Below, piece after piece: positions 1-6,975 of a stretch of DNA of 10,010 nucleotides. The stretch spans positions 1-10,010 of the forward strand of contig CAZLGG010000135.1 in NCBI GenBank assembly GCA_964559135.1, given 5' to 3'. Within the stretch, counting starts at the first letter, position 1, and the number at the start of each line of letters is the position of its first letter. This DNA comes from DRQF01 sp964559135 (GTDB lineage: Bacteria > Planctomycetota > GCA-002687715 > DRQF01). The position numbers and the translations under genes were made by a program. Under the pieces are notes generated by a model that was given only the letters and a program-made list of their open reading frames with translations, ran no database searches and was not told the DNA's origin.

Positions 1-304
1 TGGAGAGTTCCAAGGCTGTTCCGTCGCCGAGCCGGAACGTATCCAATGTGAGTGGGTCGAAGCGAGCCGCTCGCTCCTCCGCGGACCCCAGCGAGACGTG
101 GTAGCTGTGGGACGCGATGTAGGTCGTGTCGTGGCACCCGTTGCAGGACTCCTTCAGGGAGAGCGGAGTGTCTCCTGCCAGCACCGATTTTCCCTGGGCG
201 TTCAGCAGGGGGATGTCCGGGTGGGCCAGGATGTCCTGGGACGGCAGGGTTCCCGCGAGCAGGCTCGCTACGACGAGGGCGCCGACGATCGTCATTTTCC
301 TCAT
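1..304 (-). CDS. Exported c-type cytochrome, C-terminus beyond window (partial)
   Basis: The gene starts at ATG 304 and stays open to the window edge, giving 101 residues. A second in-frame ATG is three codons on, but the strong GGAGG (313-317) lies 8 nt before ATG 304, so I chose that start. The N-terminus is a signal peptide: basic MRKM, then a hydrophobic stretch to about residue 19. One haem-binding CNGCH is at residues 54-58, followed by SHSYH (65-69), whose histidines could be distal haem ligands. It begins 5 nt after the stop of the octahaem cytochrome gene, so the two are almost certainly co-transcribed. It probably acts in the periplasm as a redox partner of that protein, but this is inference. 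More haem motifs may lie outside the window, so single-haem versus multihaem is open. The family is not named. Confidence 0.8.
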   Translation of the reverse strand, partial: MRKMTIVGALVVASLLAGTLPSQDILAHPDIPLLNAQGKSVLAGDTPLSLKESCNGCHDTTYIASHSYHVSLGSAEERAARFDPLTLDTFRLGDGTALELS

Positions 305-309
305 GATCG

Positions 310-1770
310 CTACCTCCCTCCCAGTCCGGCCTTCAGGAGGCCATTGCGGGCGCGGCCGCCGCGTCGCGCCGGGTCGCCTTCGTATCCGAGCGCTTTCCAG
401 TCCATCCGACCGCCCTCGCCGTGACAGTCGACGCATTGCAGGGCGCGATCTTTTGGCGCCACCATATGCGAGAGCGGCCAGTACATGGCGGTCTTCGCCC
501 AGCCGTAGTGGCCGCTGTAGGGAAGCCCCGTGATGGGTTCGGCCAGGCGAAGCGCCTTGTCCCAGTCGAAGTCGGTCCAGTAACCGCCCTTTCCGACCGT
601 CTTGGGAATGAGAAGAATCCTGTTTTCCGTGTCGTAGATCTGCTTGCCTCGATGGACCTTGAAGGGCCAGATCTTCGCCTTGGGATCGCTGACGTCTCCC
701 CGCGGCCGGTTGATGTCCACGACCTCGTCGGGGTCGATCATGTCGCCCTTCAGATACCGATCCGCCGTTCCGTCAAACCAGTAGTACTCGGGGACGACGC
801 GGTGCGCGTATCGGAACCGGCCCTTGATTTTCATGTAGACATGGTGGTCGGTGATGGGGAGATCCTGTCCCGCCTGTGACCAGTCCCAGTAGACTTTCGT
901 GGGCTCGCGGACGGCGAATTCGGGGATGTGGCAGGTTTGGCATGCCACGGCGCGGGTGTGCGCATCCAGTCGTTCATTCTGATGGGGGGCGGCGTCGTGG
1001 CAGTCCGTGCAAGCGATGCCGTCCTCGTCATCGACGCTCACGCTGATCGAGCGACCGCGTATGCGGTGATGCTCGGTGCGGTGACAATCCACGCATTGGA
1101 AGTTCTCGTTGCCCATGTGGACGTCGATGTCCTTCGTCGGGAAATACATCGTCTGGTCGAGGTCGCCGTGCTTGACGGCGTCTCCTCCACCCCCGTTGAA
1201 GTGACACATGCCGCAATTGGTGCGAGACGGTCGGCCCACGCTCTTCGCGGCTGCGAGCAAGTCGGCCCCCGGGGAGGGGTTTCCGGCGTACCCCTTCGTG
1301 TAACCCCCGCTTTGGTCGTGGCAGATGAGACAGTCGATGTGGGTGGGGTCCCCGAAGTCGAAGTCCTTGTCCTTCCAGCCGTATCCGGCATGGCAGGACG
1401 TGCACTTCGGCCAGTTGGATTGCACGCTGATACAGAAGTTGTTGATCAGGTTGAACTTGCCGATTTCGTGCGTGCCTTTGTGTCCGGGCACATGAACCGC
1501 TTCCCCCTTCCAGCGCCAGTGCTCGGACTGAAGGACGTCCTTCCCCTGTTCCGCGTGGCAGGCGAGGCACGCCTTGGTGACGGACGGCCCGTCGGCGAAG
1601 GGCTCGGTGAAGAAGTGGGAGTGATCGACATGCGCCTGGACCTTGGGCATGCGGTCCCATGCGTCGCTTCTCGACGGGGATTCGGGGCTCTGCAATCGCA
1701 CGACTACGGTTGCGCCGAGCAGAACGCCGAACACCGTGGCGATCAGAAGCAGGTAGTGGGCACCCTTCAT
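310..1770 (-). CDS. Octahaem c-type cytochrome, tetrathionate reductase (OTR) family
   Basis: 486 residues. Eight CXXCH haem motifs start at residues 68, 123, 147, 186, 226, 254, 277 and 446. The segment with NNFCISV, CTSCHAGYGWKD and the nearby CLICHD closely resembles the Shewanella octahaem tetrathionate reductase family, in which the active-site haem has an unusual lysine ligand supplied from outside the CXXCH motif. K133 in GWKD is a plausible counterpart, not verified. Residues 5-25 form a hydrophobic segment without a clear cleavage site, so the protein is probably anchored in the membrane with its haems in the periplasm. The family can reduce tetrathionate, and nitrite or hydroxylamine in vitro; the physiological substrate here is unknown. 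I chose ATG 1770 because the longer TTG-started form (1809) adds a basic, cysteine-containing leader before the membrane segment. No good ribosome site is visible. A second cytochrome follows 5 nt downstream. Confidence 0.9.
   Translation of the reverse strand: MKGAHYLLLIATVFGVLLGATVVVRLQSPESPSRSDAWDRMPKVQAHVDHSHFFTEPFADGPSVTKACLACHAEQGKDVLQSEHWRWKGEAVHVPGHKGTHEIGKFNLINNFCISVQSNWPKCTSCHAGYGWKDKDFDFGDPTHIDCLICHDQSGGYTKGYAGNPSPGADLLAAAKSVGRPSRTNCGMCHFNGGGGDAVKHGDLDQTMYFPTKDIDVHMGNENFQCVDCHRTEHHRIRGRSISVSVDDEDGIACTDCHDAAPHQNERLDAHTRAVACQTCHIPEFAVREPTKVYWDWSQAGQDLPITDHHVYMKIKGRFRYAHRVVPEYYWFDGTADRYLKGDMIDPDEVVDINRPRGDVSDPKAKIWPFKVHRGKQIYDTENRILLIPKTVGKGGYWTDFDWDKALRLAEPITGLPYSGHYGWAKTAMYWPLSHMVAPKDRALQCVDCHGEGGRMDWKALGYEGDPARRGGRARNGLLKAGLGGR
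313..317 (-). promoter_or_regulatory. Ribosome binding site of the downstream cytochrome, inside the octahaem gene
   Basis: On the minus strand GGAGG lies 8 nt before ATG 304 and is made of the last Gly and Arg codons of the octahaem cytochrome gene, just before its TAG stop (310-312). The placement fixes the start of the second cytochrome and suggests that ribosomes finishing the first gene help start the second. Confidence 0.7.
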
Positions 1771-1910
1771 CGTTCTGTCTCGCTTTCTGGGGCCGCATCG
1801 GCACCCCAAATCGTAGAGCCATTTCTTGCCGCCTGGTTCCTGATCTCTCGACGTACGCGAAAGACTTGCGTAGATTGCCCCGGATCTCGTCCTGTGGGAA
1901 CTTCTCTGTC
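1771..1910. promoter_or_regulatory. Divergent intergenic region between octahaem cytochrome and propeller protein
   Basis: This 140-nt spacer must hold the promoters of both divergent genes, but no convincing -35/-10 pair could be picked by eye. It contains an imperfect inverted repeat at 1788-1808: TGGGGCCG, a 3-nt loop, then CGG, a 2-nt bulge and CCCCA. That repeat would lie in the leader of the octahaem cytochrome mRNA, 18 nt upstream of its ATG. A short CGTACG palindrome also lies in the right half. Regulation is not otherwise readable. Confidence 0.45.
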
Positions 1911-3845
1911 ATGTCCAACCTCATCGCCACCGGGGCAGTCCTGGTCGTCTCGTTGTTCGTCGGGGACGTGTCGGCCCAGAATCGGCCGGTCTCTTTCGAG
2001 GACGTCTCCGATCAGGCCGCTGTCTCGGTTCCCACTCGGGAACCCTTCGTGTCCTTCGGCGATTTCGACTCGGACGGCGATCCGGACCTTTTGGTGGACG
2101 GACGCAGGCTGTTTCGCAACGACTGCGCGAACGGTGAGATTCATTTCACCGATATCACGAAGGAAGCCGGAATCGAGAAGGCTCGCGGCCCCGGCGGTTG
2201 CTGGTTCGACTTCGACCTCGACGGGAAGCTCGATTTCGGCACCCGGTCCGGGGAGGTCTGGATCAACGACGGCAAGGGTCACTTCATCGACTTCACCCAG
2301 GAATTGGGGATCAAGTTGCCCCACGGATCCGCGGCATCGATCGCCTGGGGTGATGTCGACGGCGACGGCTACCTGGATCTGTTTGCCGGCGGGGACAACA
2401 CCTACAACCCGACGAGGCACTATGCCCGCGCTTGCTGGCTCAACGTGAAGCGCAAGAAACCTCTCTCGAGAATGGTGAAGAAGAGAGATCGCGCCAAGAT
2501 TAAACCCATGCGGGACGTCTCCAAGAACTGGGGCATCGATGGGAAGATGTACGGCCGCGCCATCGTCTTTTGCGACTTCGACTGGGACGGTGATGACGAC
2601 GTCTACTCCGGCAACTATCACCTGAAGCCCAATGATCTCTTCCTGAACGACGGCGGCAAGCTGAAGAACGAGGCCGCCGAATTCGGCGTGACGGGCCGGA
2701 AGGACCCTACGATGTTCACGGTCCCGAAGACCGGACAGAAAGTGGGGTACCAGTACGGCCACACCATCGGCGCCGCCTGGGCCGACCTGAACAACGATGG
2801 GTACTTCGACATCTGGGTGGCCAACCTCGCCCACAAGTACGCCGGCCCCGCCAGCGAGAGGCTGGCGAAGCTCCTGAAGAGCGACATTGACATCAGGGGG
2901 TACCTCTGCGACGACTCGAACCTTTTCATCAACCAGGGGCCGCCGAGCTTCCATTTCGTCGATGAACGGATCGACATGGGCATTCCGTCCAGGCCGATCG
3001 GCCCCCGCGGCGTCTATGCAGGGGATGAACTGTGGTCCAACGCGGTTCCGGCGGACTTCGACAACAACGGCTGGGTCGACGTCTTCTGCAACCAGATCTA
3101 CGGGAATCAACCCCATTCCTTCGGCGTGCTCTACATGAACGAGGACGGCAAGTTTCAGGAGCGCCACAAGCAAGCGGGTGTCGAGATCTGGGGGGGCTAC
3201 GGAGCCGCTGCCGCGGACATCGATTCCGACGGTCGTTTGGATCTGGTGATTTGCGGCGCCCCCAAGGTCGATGGAAAGCCGGGGATCAACGTCTTCCGGA
3301 ACACGTCCCCCGAAGAGGACTGGGTCGGCTTCGACCTCATCGAGTTGAAGGGAAAGCAGACCGTGGGGGCGAAGGTGCTCCTCGTTCAAGAGGAGGGCGT
3401 CCAGATCCGCCAGAAGGCCACCACCATGGGGAGCCACACGCAGCAGAATGATGAGCGCATTCACTTCGGACTGGGGTCGGGAGGTGCCATCAAGGGTGTT
3501 TTCGTCTACTGGCCCGACGGGCGTGTCCAGTCCTTGGGGGTGCCCGCGTCCGGCCGCTATCACGCGGTGCGTCCCAAGGGAGGAAGGACGTCGAGGTTAC
3601 GTCTCTTTGGGCCCGAGAGCGTGAAGGTGGGGGAGGAGGTGACCTTCACGTTGAAGGGAGCGCCCAAAAAAGCGGTCATCGACTGGGACTACGAGGGCGA
3701 TCGGGCACCGGAGGAAACCACCGACGAGCCTCGCCTCACCACGACTTTCGACGGGCCTGGCACCTACATGGTTTTTGCCCGCGCCGTCCGTCCCGGCCGC
3801 GTCGGCGCCGAGGTGCATCGCCTCATCACCGTGACCGCCGATTGA
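1911..3845 (+). CDS. Secreted FG-GAP/VCBS seven-repeat propeller protein with ASPIC/UnbV and PKD-like domains
   Basis: 644 residues. Residues 1-22 form a signal peptide (hydrophobic stretch, VSA before Gln23), so the protein is exported. Seven calcium-loop repeats of the DxDxDGxxD kind start near residues 51, 100, 148, 222, 292, 382 and 436, as expected for a seven-bladed beta-propeller of the FG-GAP/VCBS type. Residues about 484-553 match the ASPIC/UnbV domain, including an FGLG motif and WPDG. Residues about 562-644 resemble a PKD/Ig-like domain (VKVGEEVTFTL, DWDYEGD, GPGTYMV). Such CRTAC1-like proteins are usually extracellular, and no enzyme activity is established for them. The start at 1911 is set by the signal peptide; the ribosome site is poor (GGGA 11 nt upstream). 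It is divergent from the octahaem cytochrome, so shared regulation is possible. A role in surface binding or as a scaffold is inference. Confidence 0.88.
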   Translation: MSNLIATGAVLVVSLFVGDVSAQNRPVSFEDVSDQAAVSVPTREPFVSFGDFDSDGDPDLLVDGRRLFRNDCANGEIHFTDITKEAGIEKARGPGGCWFDFDLDGKLDFGTRSGEVWINDGKGHFIDFTQELGIKLPHGSAASIAWGDVDGDGYLDLFAGGDNTYNPTRHYARACWLNVKRKKPLSRMVKKRDRAKIKPMRDVSKNWGIDGKMYGRAIVFCDFDWDGDDDVYSGNYHLKPNDLFLNDGGKLKNEAAEFGVTGRKDPTMFTVPKTGQKVGYQYGHTIGAAWADLNNDGYFDIWVANLAHKYAGPASERLAKLLKSDIDIRGYLCDDSNLFINQGPPSFHFVDERIDMGIPSRPIGPRGVYAGDELWSNAVPADFDNNGWVDVFCNQIYGNQPHSFGVLYMNEDGKFQERHKQAGVEIWGGYGAAAADIDSDGRLDLVICGAPKVDGKPGINVFRNTSPEEDWVGFDLIELKGKQTVGAKVLLVQEEGVQIRQKATTMGSHTQQNDERIHFGLGSGGAIKGVFVYWPDGRVQSLGVPASGRYHAVRPKGGRTSRLRLFGPESVKVGEEVTFTLKGAPKKAVIDWDYEGDRAPEETTDEPRLTTTFDGPGTYMVFARAVRPGRVGAEVHRLITVTAD

Positions 3846-3921
3846 GCCCTCGCCGCCGAGGCACCCTGGTCGATCCCGGCGTCGTCTCGATTCGGTGACT
3901 TCGAGATGGACGATACAGGGA
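3846..3921. terminator. Convergent intergenic spacer with two weak hairpins
   Basis: Two genes converge here. CCTCG-CCGC-CGAGG (3848-3861) can form a 5-bp hairpin, and TCTCGA with TCGAGA (3885-3890 and 3901-3906) a 6-bp stem with a 10-nt loop. Neither is followed by a T run on either strand, so intrinsic termination is only a weak suggestion; Rho-dependent termination is equally possible. Confidence 0.25.
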
Positions 3922-4455
3922 TCACGAGTCCGTGGCCCCGGTCTTCACGGCTTCCATCAGGTCCCTGCGTTTTCGGCGATAACGCTTGCGCGCGACGGCG
4001 TAGGCGCGAGCGCGTTTCCCGTTGGAGATGCCGGCGAAGGCGAAGCCGGCCGCCAGAAACAGCAAGAAGAAAGTCACGGGACCCGGACCGGAAGCCAAAG
4101 CATCGGCGAGGCCACCTATGGCCGCGATCAGCGCGAAGAAGAGGATCATCATCGTCGCCTCGGGACTCGGCGCATGGCGGCGTCCTCTCTCGTCGACGCG
4201 CTCGAATCGTCGGCGCTCCCGCCTCCACTGACTGTCCAACAGGACGAGCTCGGGGTTTTTGAACACCGATTCCGACGGTGTTCCGCCCGAAGCATTCGTG
4301 TCGGCTTCGGTGGTGGGCTCTCGCTCGCCTTCGTCTCGGACGAGGGCGGTCGATCCGCAGAACTCGCATTCGAGTTCCATCGCGCGACCGGCCCGGCGGA
4401 GCGTCACCTCCATGGGTGCGCCGCACATCTTGCAGACGAGATGGAGAATCTTCAT
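3922..4455 (-). CDS. Small membrane protein with N-terminal zinc ribbon, function unknown
   Basis: 177 residues; I do not recognise a named family. The N-terminus carries two CxxC pairs, C8/C11 (CKMC) and C30/C33 (CEFC), spaced as in a zinc ribbon. A hydrophilic, acidic to basic linker covers about residues 40-100. Two hydrophobic segments follow (about 102-120 and 126-144), then a strongly basic tail (147-165, many Arg and Lys), which by the positive-inside rule should face the cytoplasm. The ribbon would then also be cytoplasmic. I chose ATG 4455 over ATG 4512 because the zinc ribbon follows directly and a GAGGG lies 8 nt upstream. That site is inside a perfect 12-nt palindrome (4457-4468). 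The gene is downstream of argH on the same strand but 182 nt away, so it need not belong to the arginine operon. A regulatory or membrane-quality role would be speculation. Confidence 0.72.
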   Translation of the reverse strand: MKILHLVCKMCGAPMEVTLRRAGRAMELECEFCGSTALVRDEGEREPTTEADTNASGGTPSESVFKNPELVLLDSQWRRERRRFERVDERGRRHAPSPEATMMILFFALIAAIGGLADALASGPGPVTFFLLFLAAGFAFAGISNGKRARAYAVARKRYRRKRRDLMEAVKTGATDS

Positions 4456-4456
4456 G

Positions 4457-4468
4457 GAGGGCGCCCTC
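4457..4468. promoter_or_regulatory. Perfect 12-nt palindrome over the ribosome site of the zinc-ribbon gene
   Basis: GAGGGCGCCCTC is its own reverse complement and starts 2 nt upstream of ATG 4455. It includes the only Shine-Dalgarno-like GAGGG of that gene. It could bind a dimeric regulator, or pair GAGG with CCTC in mRNA and hide the ribosome site. Chance occurrence in GC-rich DNA is quite possible. Confidence 0.25.
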
Positions 4469-4582
4469 GGGAATCGGAAACCTGTCTGGTCCAGCCATCG
4501 AGTTTGAGGCACCGTCTTGTCCGCGTCAAACGACGCTGCGTTCCGCTTCTCGCCGGGTCCCCTCGGCCCATAACCAACGCGT

Positions 4583-4605
4583 CAACTCCCCTGACATAGG
4601 GGTTG
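4583..4605 (-). terminator. Imperfect hairpin downstream of argH, possible terminator
   Basis: CAA-ct-CCCCT, a 5-nt loop GACAT, then AGGGGTTG gives an 8-bp stem with a 2-nt bulge, 33 nt past the argH stop on the minus strand. No T run follows, so it is a weak candidate for the end of the arginine operon transcript. The rest of the 4456-4637 spacer shows no gene. Confidence 0.3.
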
Positions 4606-4637
4606 GGCGGGCGGGCCGAGAGGATGCACGGGAGCGA

Positions 4638-5822
4638 TCAGGAATCCTTGGCGATGCGGCGGTAGGCCTCGCGGAAGGGGAGGTTGTCGTCGACGACGAG
4701 TCGGAGGGCGCGTTCGGTGGCGTAAAGCTCCGGGGTCATGGCGGCGCGGCAGAGATCCTCTTCGAAAGTGAGGCCCGTGAGGGCATGGGCGACGACGCGC
4801 GACGTGGCCAGCGCGTCGTCGAGACCTTCCATGAGCGGGGGCTTGATGAGTTGAAGATCGCGGTGGTAGCCGCTCGGGAGCTTGGCGGTGAGAGCAAAGG
4901 CGGCGTCCAGGTTCGCCTTCGCGCTTGTGGCGCGTCCCCGAACCAACTCGAAGACGTCCGGGTTCCTCTTCTGAGGCATGATGGAGGAACCCGTCGTGAA
5001 AGCGTCCGCGAGGTGGACGAAGCCGAACTCGCGCGTGGCGAAGAGCACCACATCGGCGGCGAGGCGTCCCAGGTCCTGCATGAGGAGCACCACTTCAAAA
5101 AGAACAGCCGCTTCCGCCTTGCCGCGGGAAAGCTGGACCGCCGTCACGGGTTCGTGGACCTCGTCGAAGCCGAGCAGCTCCGCCGTGCGGGCGCGATCGA
5201 GGGTGACCACGGGGACGCCGTAGCCCGCCGCCGACCCGAGAGGACACTTCCGCGCCCGGCGAAGCGCTTGGCGGATCCCTTCGGCGTCGTCTTCGATCTC
5301 GGCGGCGAAGCCCCCCGCCCAAAGCGCCACGGACGACGGCATCGCCCGCTGCATGTGGGTGTAGCCGGGAAGCGGGGTGGCGCCCTGGCGTTCCCCCAGG
5401 GCGTGCAACGCCGCGGACACGCTTTCCGCCGCGCGGGCGAGCTCCTCGCCGGTTTCGATCATCCACAGCCGCAGTGCCGCCAGGACCTGATCGTTGCGGG
5501 AGCGGCCGAGGTGGATGCGCGCTCCCGCTTCACCGATGCGTTCGGTGAGGCGTCGCTCGATGGCGGTGTGTCCGTCCTCCTCGGCCTTCGCGATGGACCA
5601 AAGCCCCTGCTCATGCTCCTGGGCGAGAGCGGCCAGCCCCCCATCGATGGCGGCGTGGTCCTGCTTCGAGATCAGACCTTGCTCGGCGAGCATCGTGGCA
5701 TGGGCCCTTGATGCCCGAATATCGTGGGCGACCAGTCGCTCGTCCAAGATGTGATCCTCGCCGACGCAGAAGTCGAGGACGAGTTCGTCCACGGGTTTGC
5801 CCTTGTCCCACAGTCGCTTCAT
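4638..5822 (-). CDS. argH: Argininosuccinate lyase
   Basis: 394 residues. It splits argininosuccinate into arginine and fumarate, the last step of arginine synthesis, in the cytoplasm as a tetramer. The aspartase/fumarase superfamily motifs are present: HLGRSRNDQ (104-112), GYTHMQRAMP (153-162, with the catalytic-type His156), CPLGSAAGYG (193-202) and the signature GSSIMPQKRNP (278-288), which carries the catalytic Ser loop. The AMPSS and LGSAAGYG wording is closer to Bacteroidota/Xanthomonas enzymes than to E. coli ArgH. The protein stops soon after PFREAYRRIA (382-391); E. coli-type enzymes run roughly 60 residues further, so the C-terminal helical part is missing, either naturally or through an undetected sequence error. 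ATG 5822 overlaps the argE' stop by 4 nt (ATGA) and a GAGG lies just upstream. It is the last gene of the operon. Confidence 0.95.
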   Translation of the reverse strand: MKRLWDKGKPVDELVLDFCVGEDHILDERLVAHDIRASRAHATMLAEQGLISKQDHAAIDGGLAALAQEHEQGLWSIAKAEEDGHTAIERRLTERIGEAGARIHLGRSRNDQVLAALRLWMIETGEELARAAESVSAALHALGERQGATPLPGYTHMQRAMPSSVALWAGGFAAEIEDDAEGIRQALRRARKCPLGSAAGYGVPVVTLDRARTAELLGFDEVHEPVTAVQLSRGKAEAAVLFEVVLLMQDLGRLAADVVLFATREFGFVHLADAFTTGSSIMPQKRNPDVFELVRGRATSAKANLDAAFALTAKLPSGYHRDLQLIKPPLMEGLDDALATSRVVAHALTGLTFEEDLCRAAMTPELYATERALRLVVDDNLPFREAYRRIAKDS

Positions 5823-6975
5823 GCCTCGGCCTTCCGTTCGCAAAGAGTGGGAAAAATCTCCGCCATGCGCGCGTACAACGCGGTACCTTCGATGAGTTCC
5901 CTTTCCGCGACGAACTCGTCGGGGCGATGGGAGCGTGGGCTCAGGCCCGGACCGCACTTGATGCCGGGGACGCCCTCGAAGAAGACCCAGTCCGACATGG
6001 TGGGGGATGCGTAGGTCTTCGACGCCGGGCGCGCCGCAAGGGCTGCCTGGACGATGGGGGATTCCTCGTCACATGAGATGGGTTTCAGACGCTCCGAGAC
6101 GACGCGCACCTCGCCCGCGACGGCACGGCGGACCCGCTCGACGAGGGCTCGGTGGACCTCCTCGCCGTCGCGCGAGGGCACCGTTCTCAGGTCGAGACGG
6201 CAGATGGCCGTGGAAGGCAGAGCGTTGGCGGCTTCGCCCGCCCGCAGCACGGTGGGCTGCAGGGTGCAGTCGCCCAGGGACGAGTGGGGCGGCCCGAGAT
6301 CGACCCCCTCGAGGGCCGTCAGATCCTTCGCCATCTCGAAGATGGCGTTCTCGGCGCCCTCGGCGTTCGCCGCGTGGCAGACGTCGCCCGTACGGACGAG
6401 TTCGAGGGCGAGCATGCCTTTTTGGGCCGTGGCCACGTCGAGGCCCGTAGGTTCGCCGACGCAAACGCCGGCCGGGCGGACGCCCCGGTCGCGCAGATGG
6501 GGCCAGACGAGCTCGGTGCCCCGGCCGCCCGTCTCCTCGTCGGCTACGAGGGTCAACCACAGGTCGACCGGTCCGCCATCCGCAAGGGCGACCGCCGCCG
6601 TCATCATGCAGGCCGCCGCCGCCTTGGCGTCGTTGCTGCCCAGCCCGTAGACGCGGCCCTCTTCCACGACCACGTCGTAGGGGTCGCGGGTCCAGGACTT
6701 CGTGGGAGGGACCGTGTCGAGATGAGTATTCCACATCAGGACGGCGGCTCCNNNNNNNNNNACGCGCTCTGCGCCTTTCGTAACGCGCCAGTTCGCGCTC
6801 CCGGCGTGCCCGCCCGGGCGATGACGTTCCGCTCGACATATTCGACGTGAAGACCACGGCTTTCCAACCAGCGTCCCGCGAACGCGACGATCTCCGCTTC
6901 GTTGCCTGAGACGGACGGGATCGCCACCAGGTCGCGATGGAGTTCGAGCAGTTCCTCCGTCTCCCCGCGGGTCAC
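5819..6975 (-). CDS. M20-family N-acyl-citrulline deacylase (ArgE'-like), split by an assembly gap
   Basis: By family and context this zinc hydrolase removes the acyl group from N-acetyl- or N-succinylcitrulline, made by the transcarbamylase two genes upstream, to give citrulline. M20 metal and catalytic motifs are all seen: NTHLDT (His and Asp), GLGSNDAK (bridging Asp), ADEETGG (catalytic Glu pair), GEPTG, and SHRPDE near the end (last His). GPGLSPRSHRPDEF resembles the GPGxSxRSHxxDEx motif of Bacteroidota ArgE. The start is GTG 6975: GGAGG (6983-6987) is 7 nt upstream and the GTG overlaps the argB stop as GTGA. A 10-N run (6752-6761) breaks the gene after residue 71 and the frame changes across it. 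The true gap therefore cannot be 10 nt, and this is not evidence of a pseudogene. About 382 residues are visible. DapE (succinyl-diaminopimelate desuccinylase) is a relative, but context favours the arginine pathway. Confidence 0.85.
6752..6761. other. Assembly gap (10 Ns) inside the deacylase gene
   Basis: Ten Ns separate two parts of one M20 gene that lie in different frames. To restore a single frame the real length must leave remainder 2 on division by 3 (for example 11, 14 or 17 nt), so the 10 is a placeholder. The missing residues lie just before the conserved NTHLD metal motif. Confidence 0.95.

Noticed and set aside
310..1770. Hydroxylamine oxidoreductase or octahaem nitrite reductase
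   Set aside because: The number of haems is similar, but the NNFCISV and CTSCHAGYGWKD segments and the spacing of the motifs fit the OTR family.
928..2448. 506-codon open frame on the plus strand
   Set aside because: It runs antisense to the octahaem cytochrome, then out of frame through the propeller gene; its protein has no recognisable motif and is explained by GC-rich codon bias.
1767..3563. 598-codon open frame on the minus strand
   Set aside because: It is antisense to the propeller gene, whose signal peptide and seven calcium loops are clear. The antisense product is a low-complexity Val/Asp/Gly protein.
4278..5711. 477-codon open frame on the plus strand
   Set aside because: It is antisense to argH and the zinc-ribbon gene; the argH motifs settle the coding strand.
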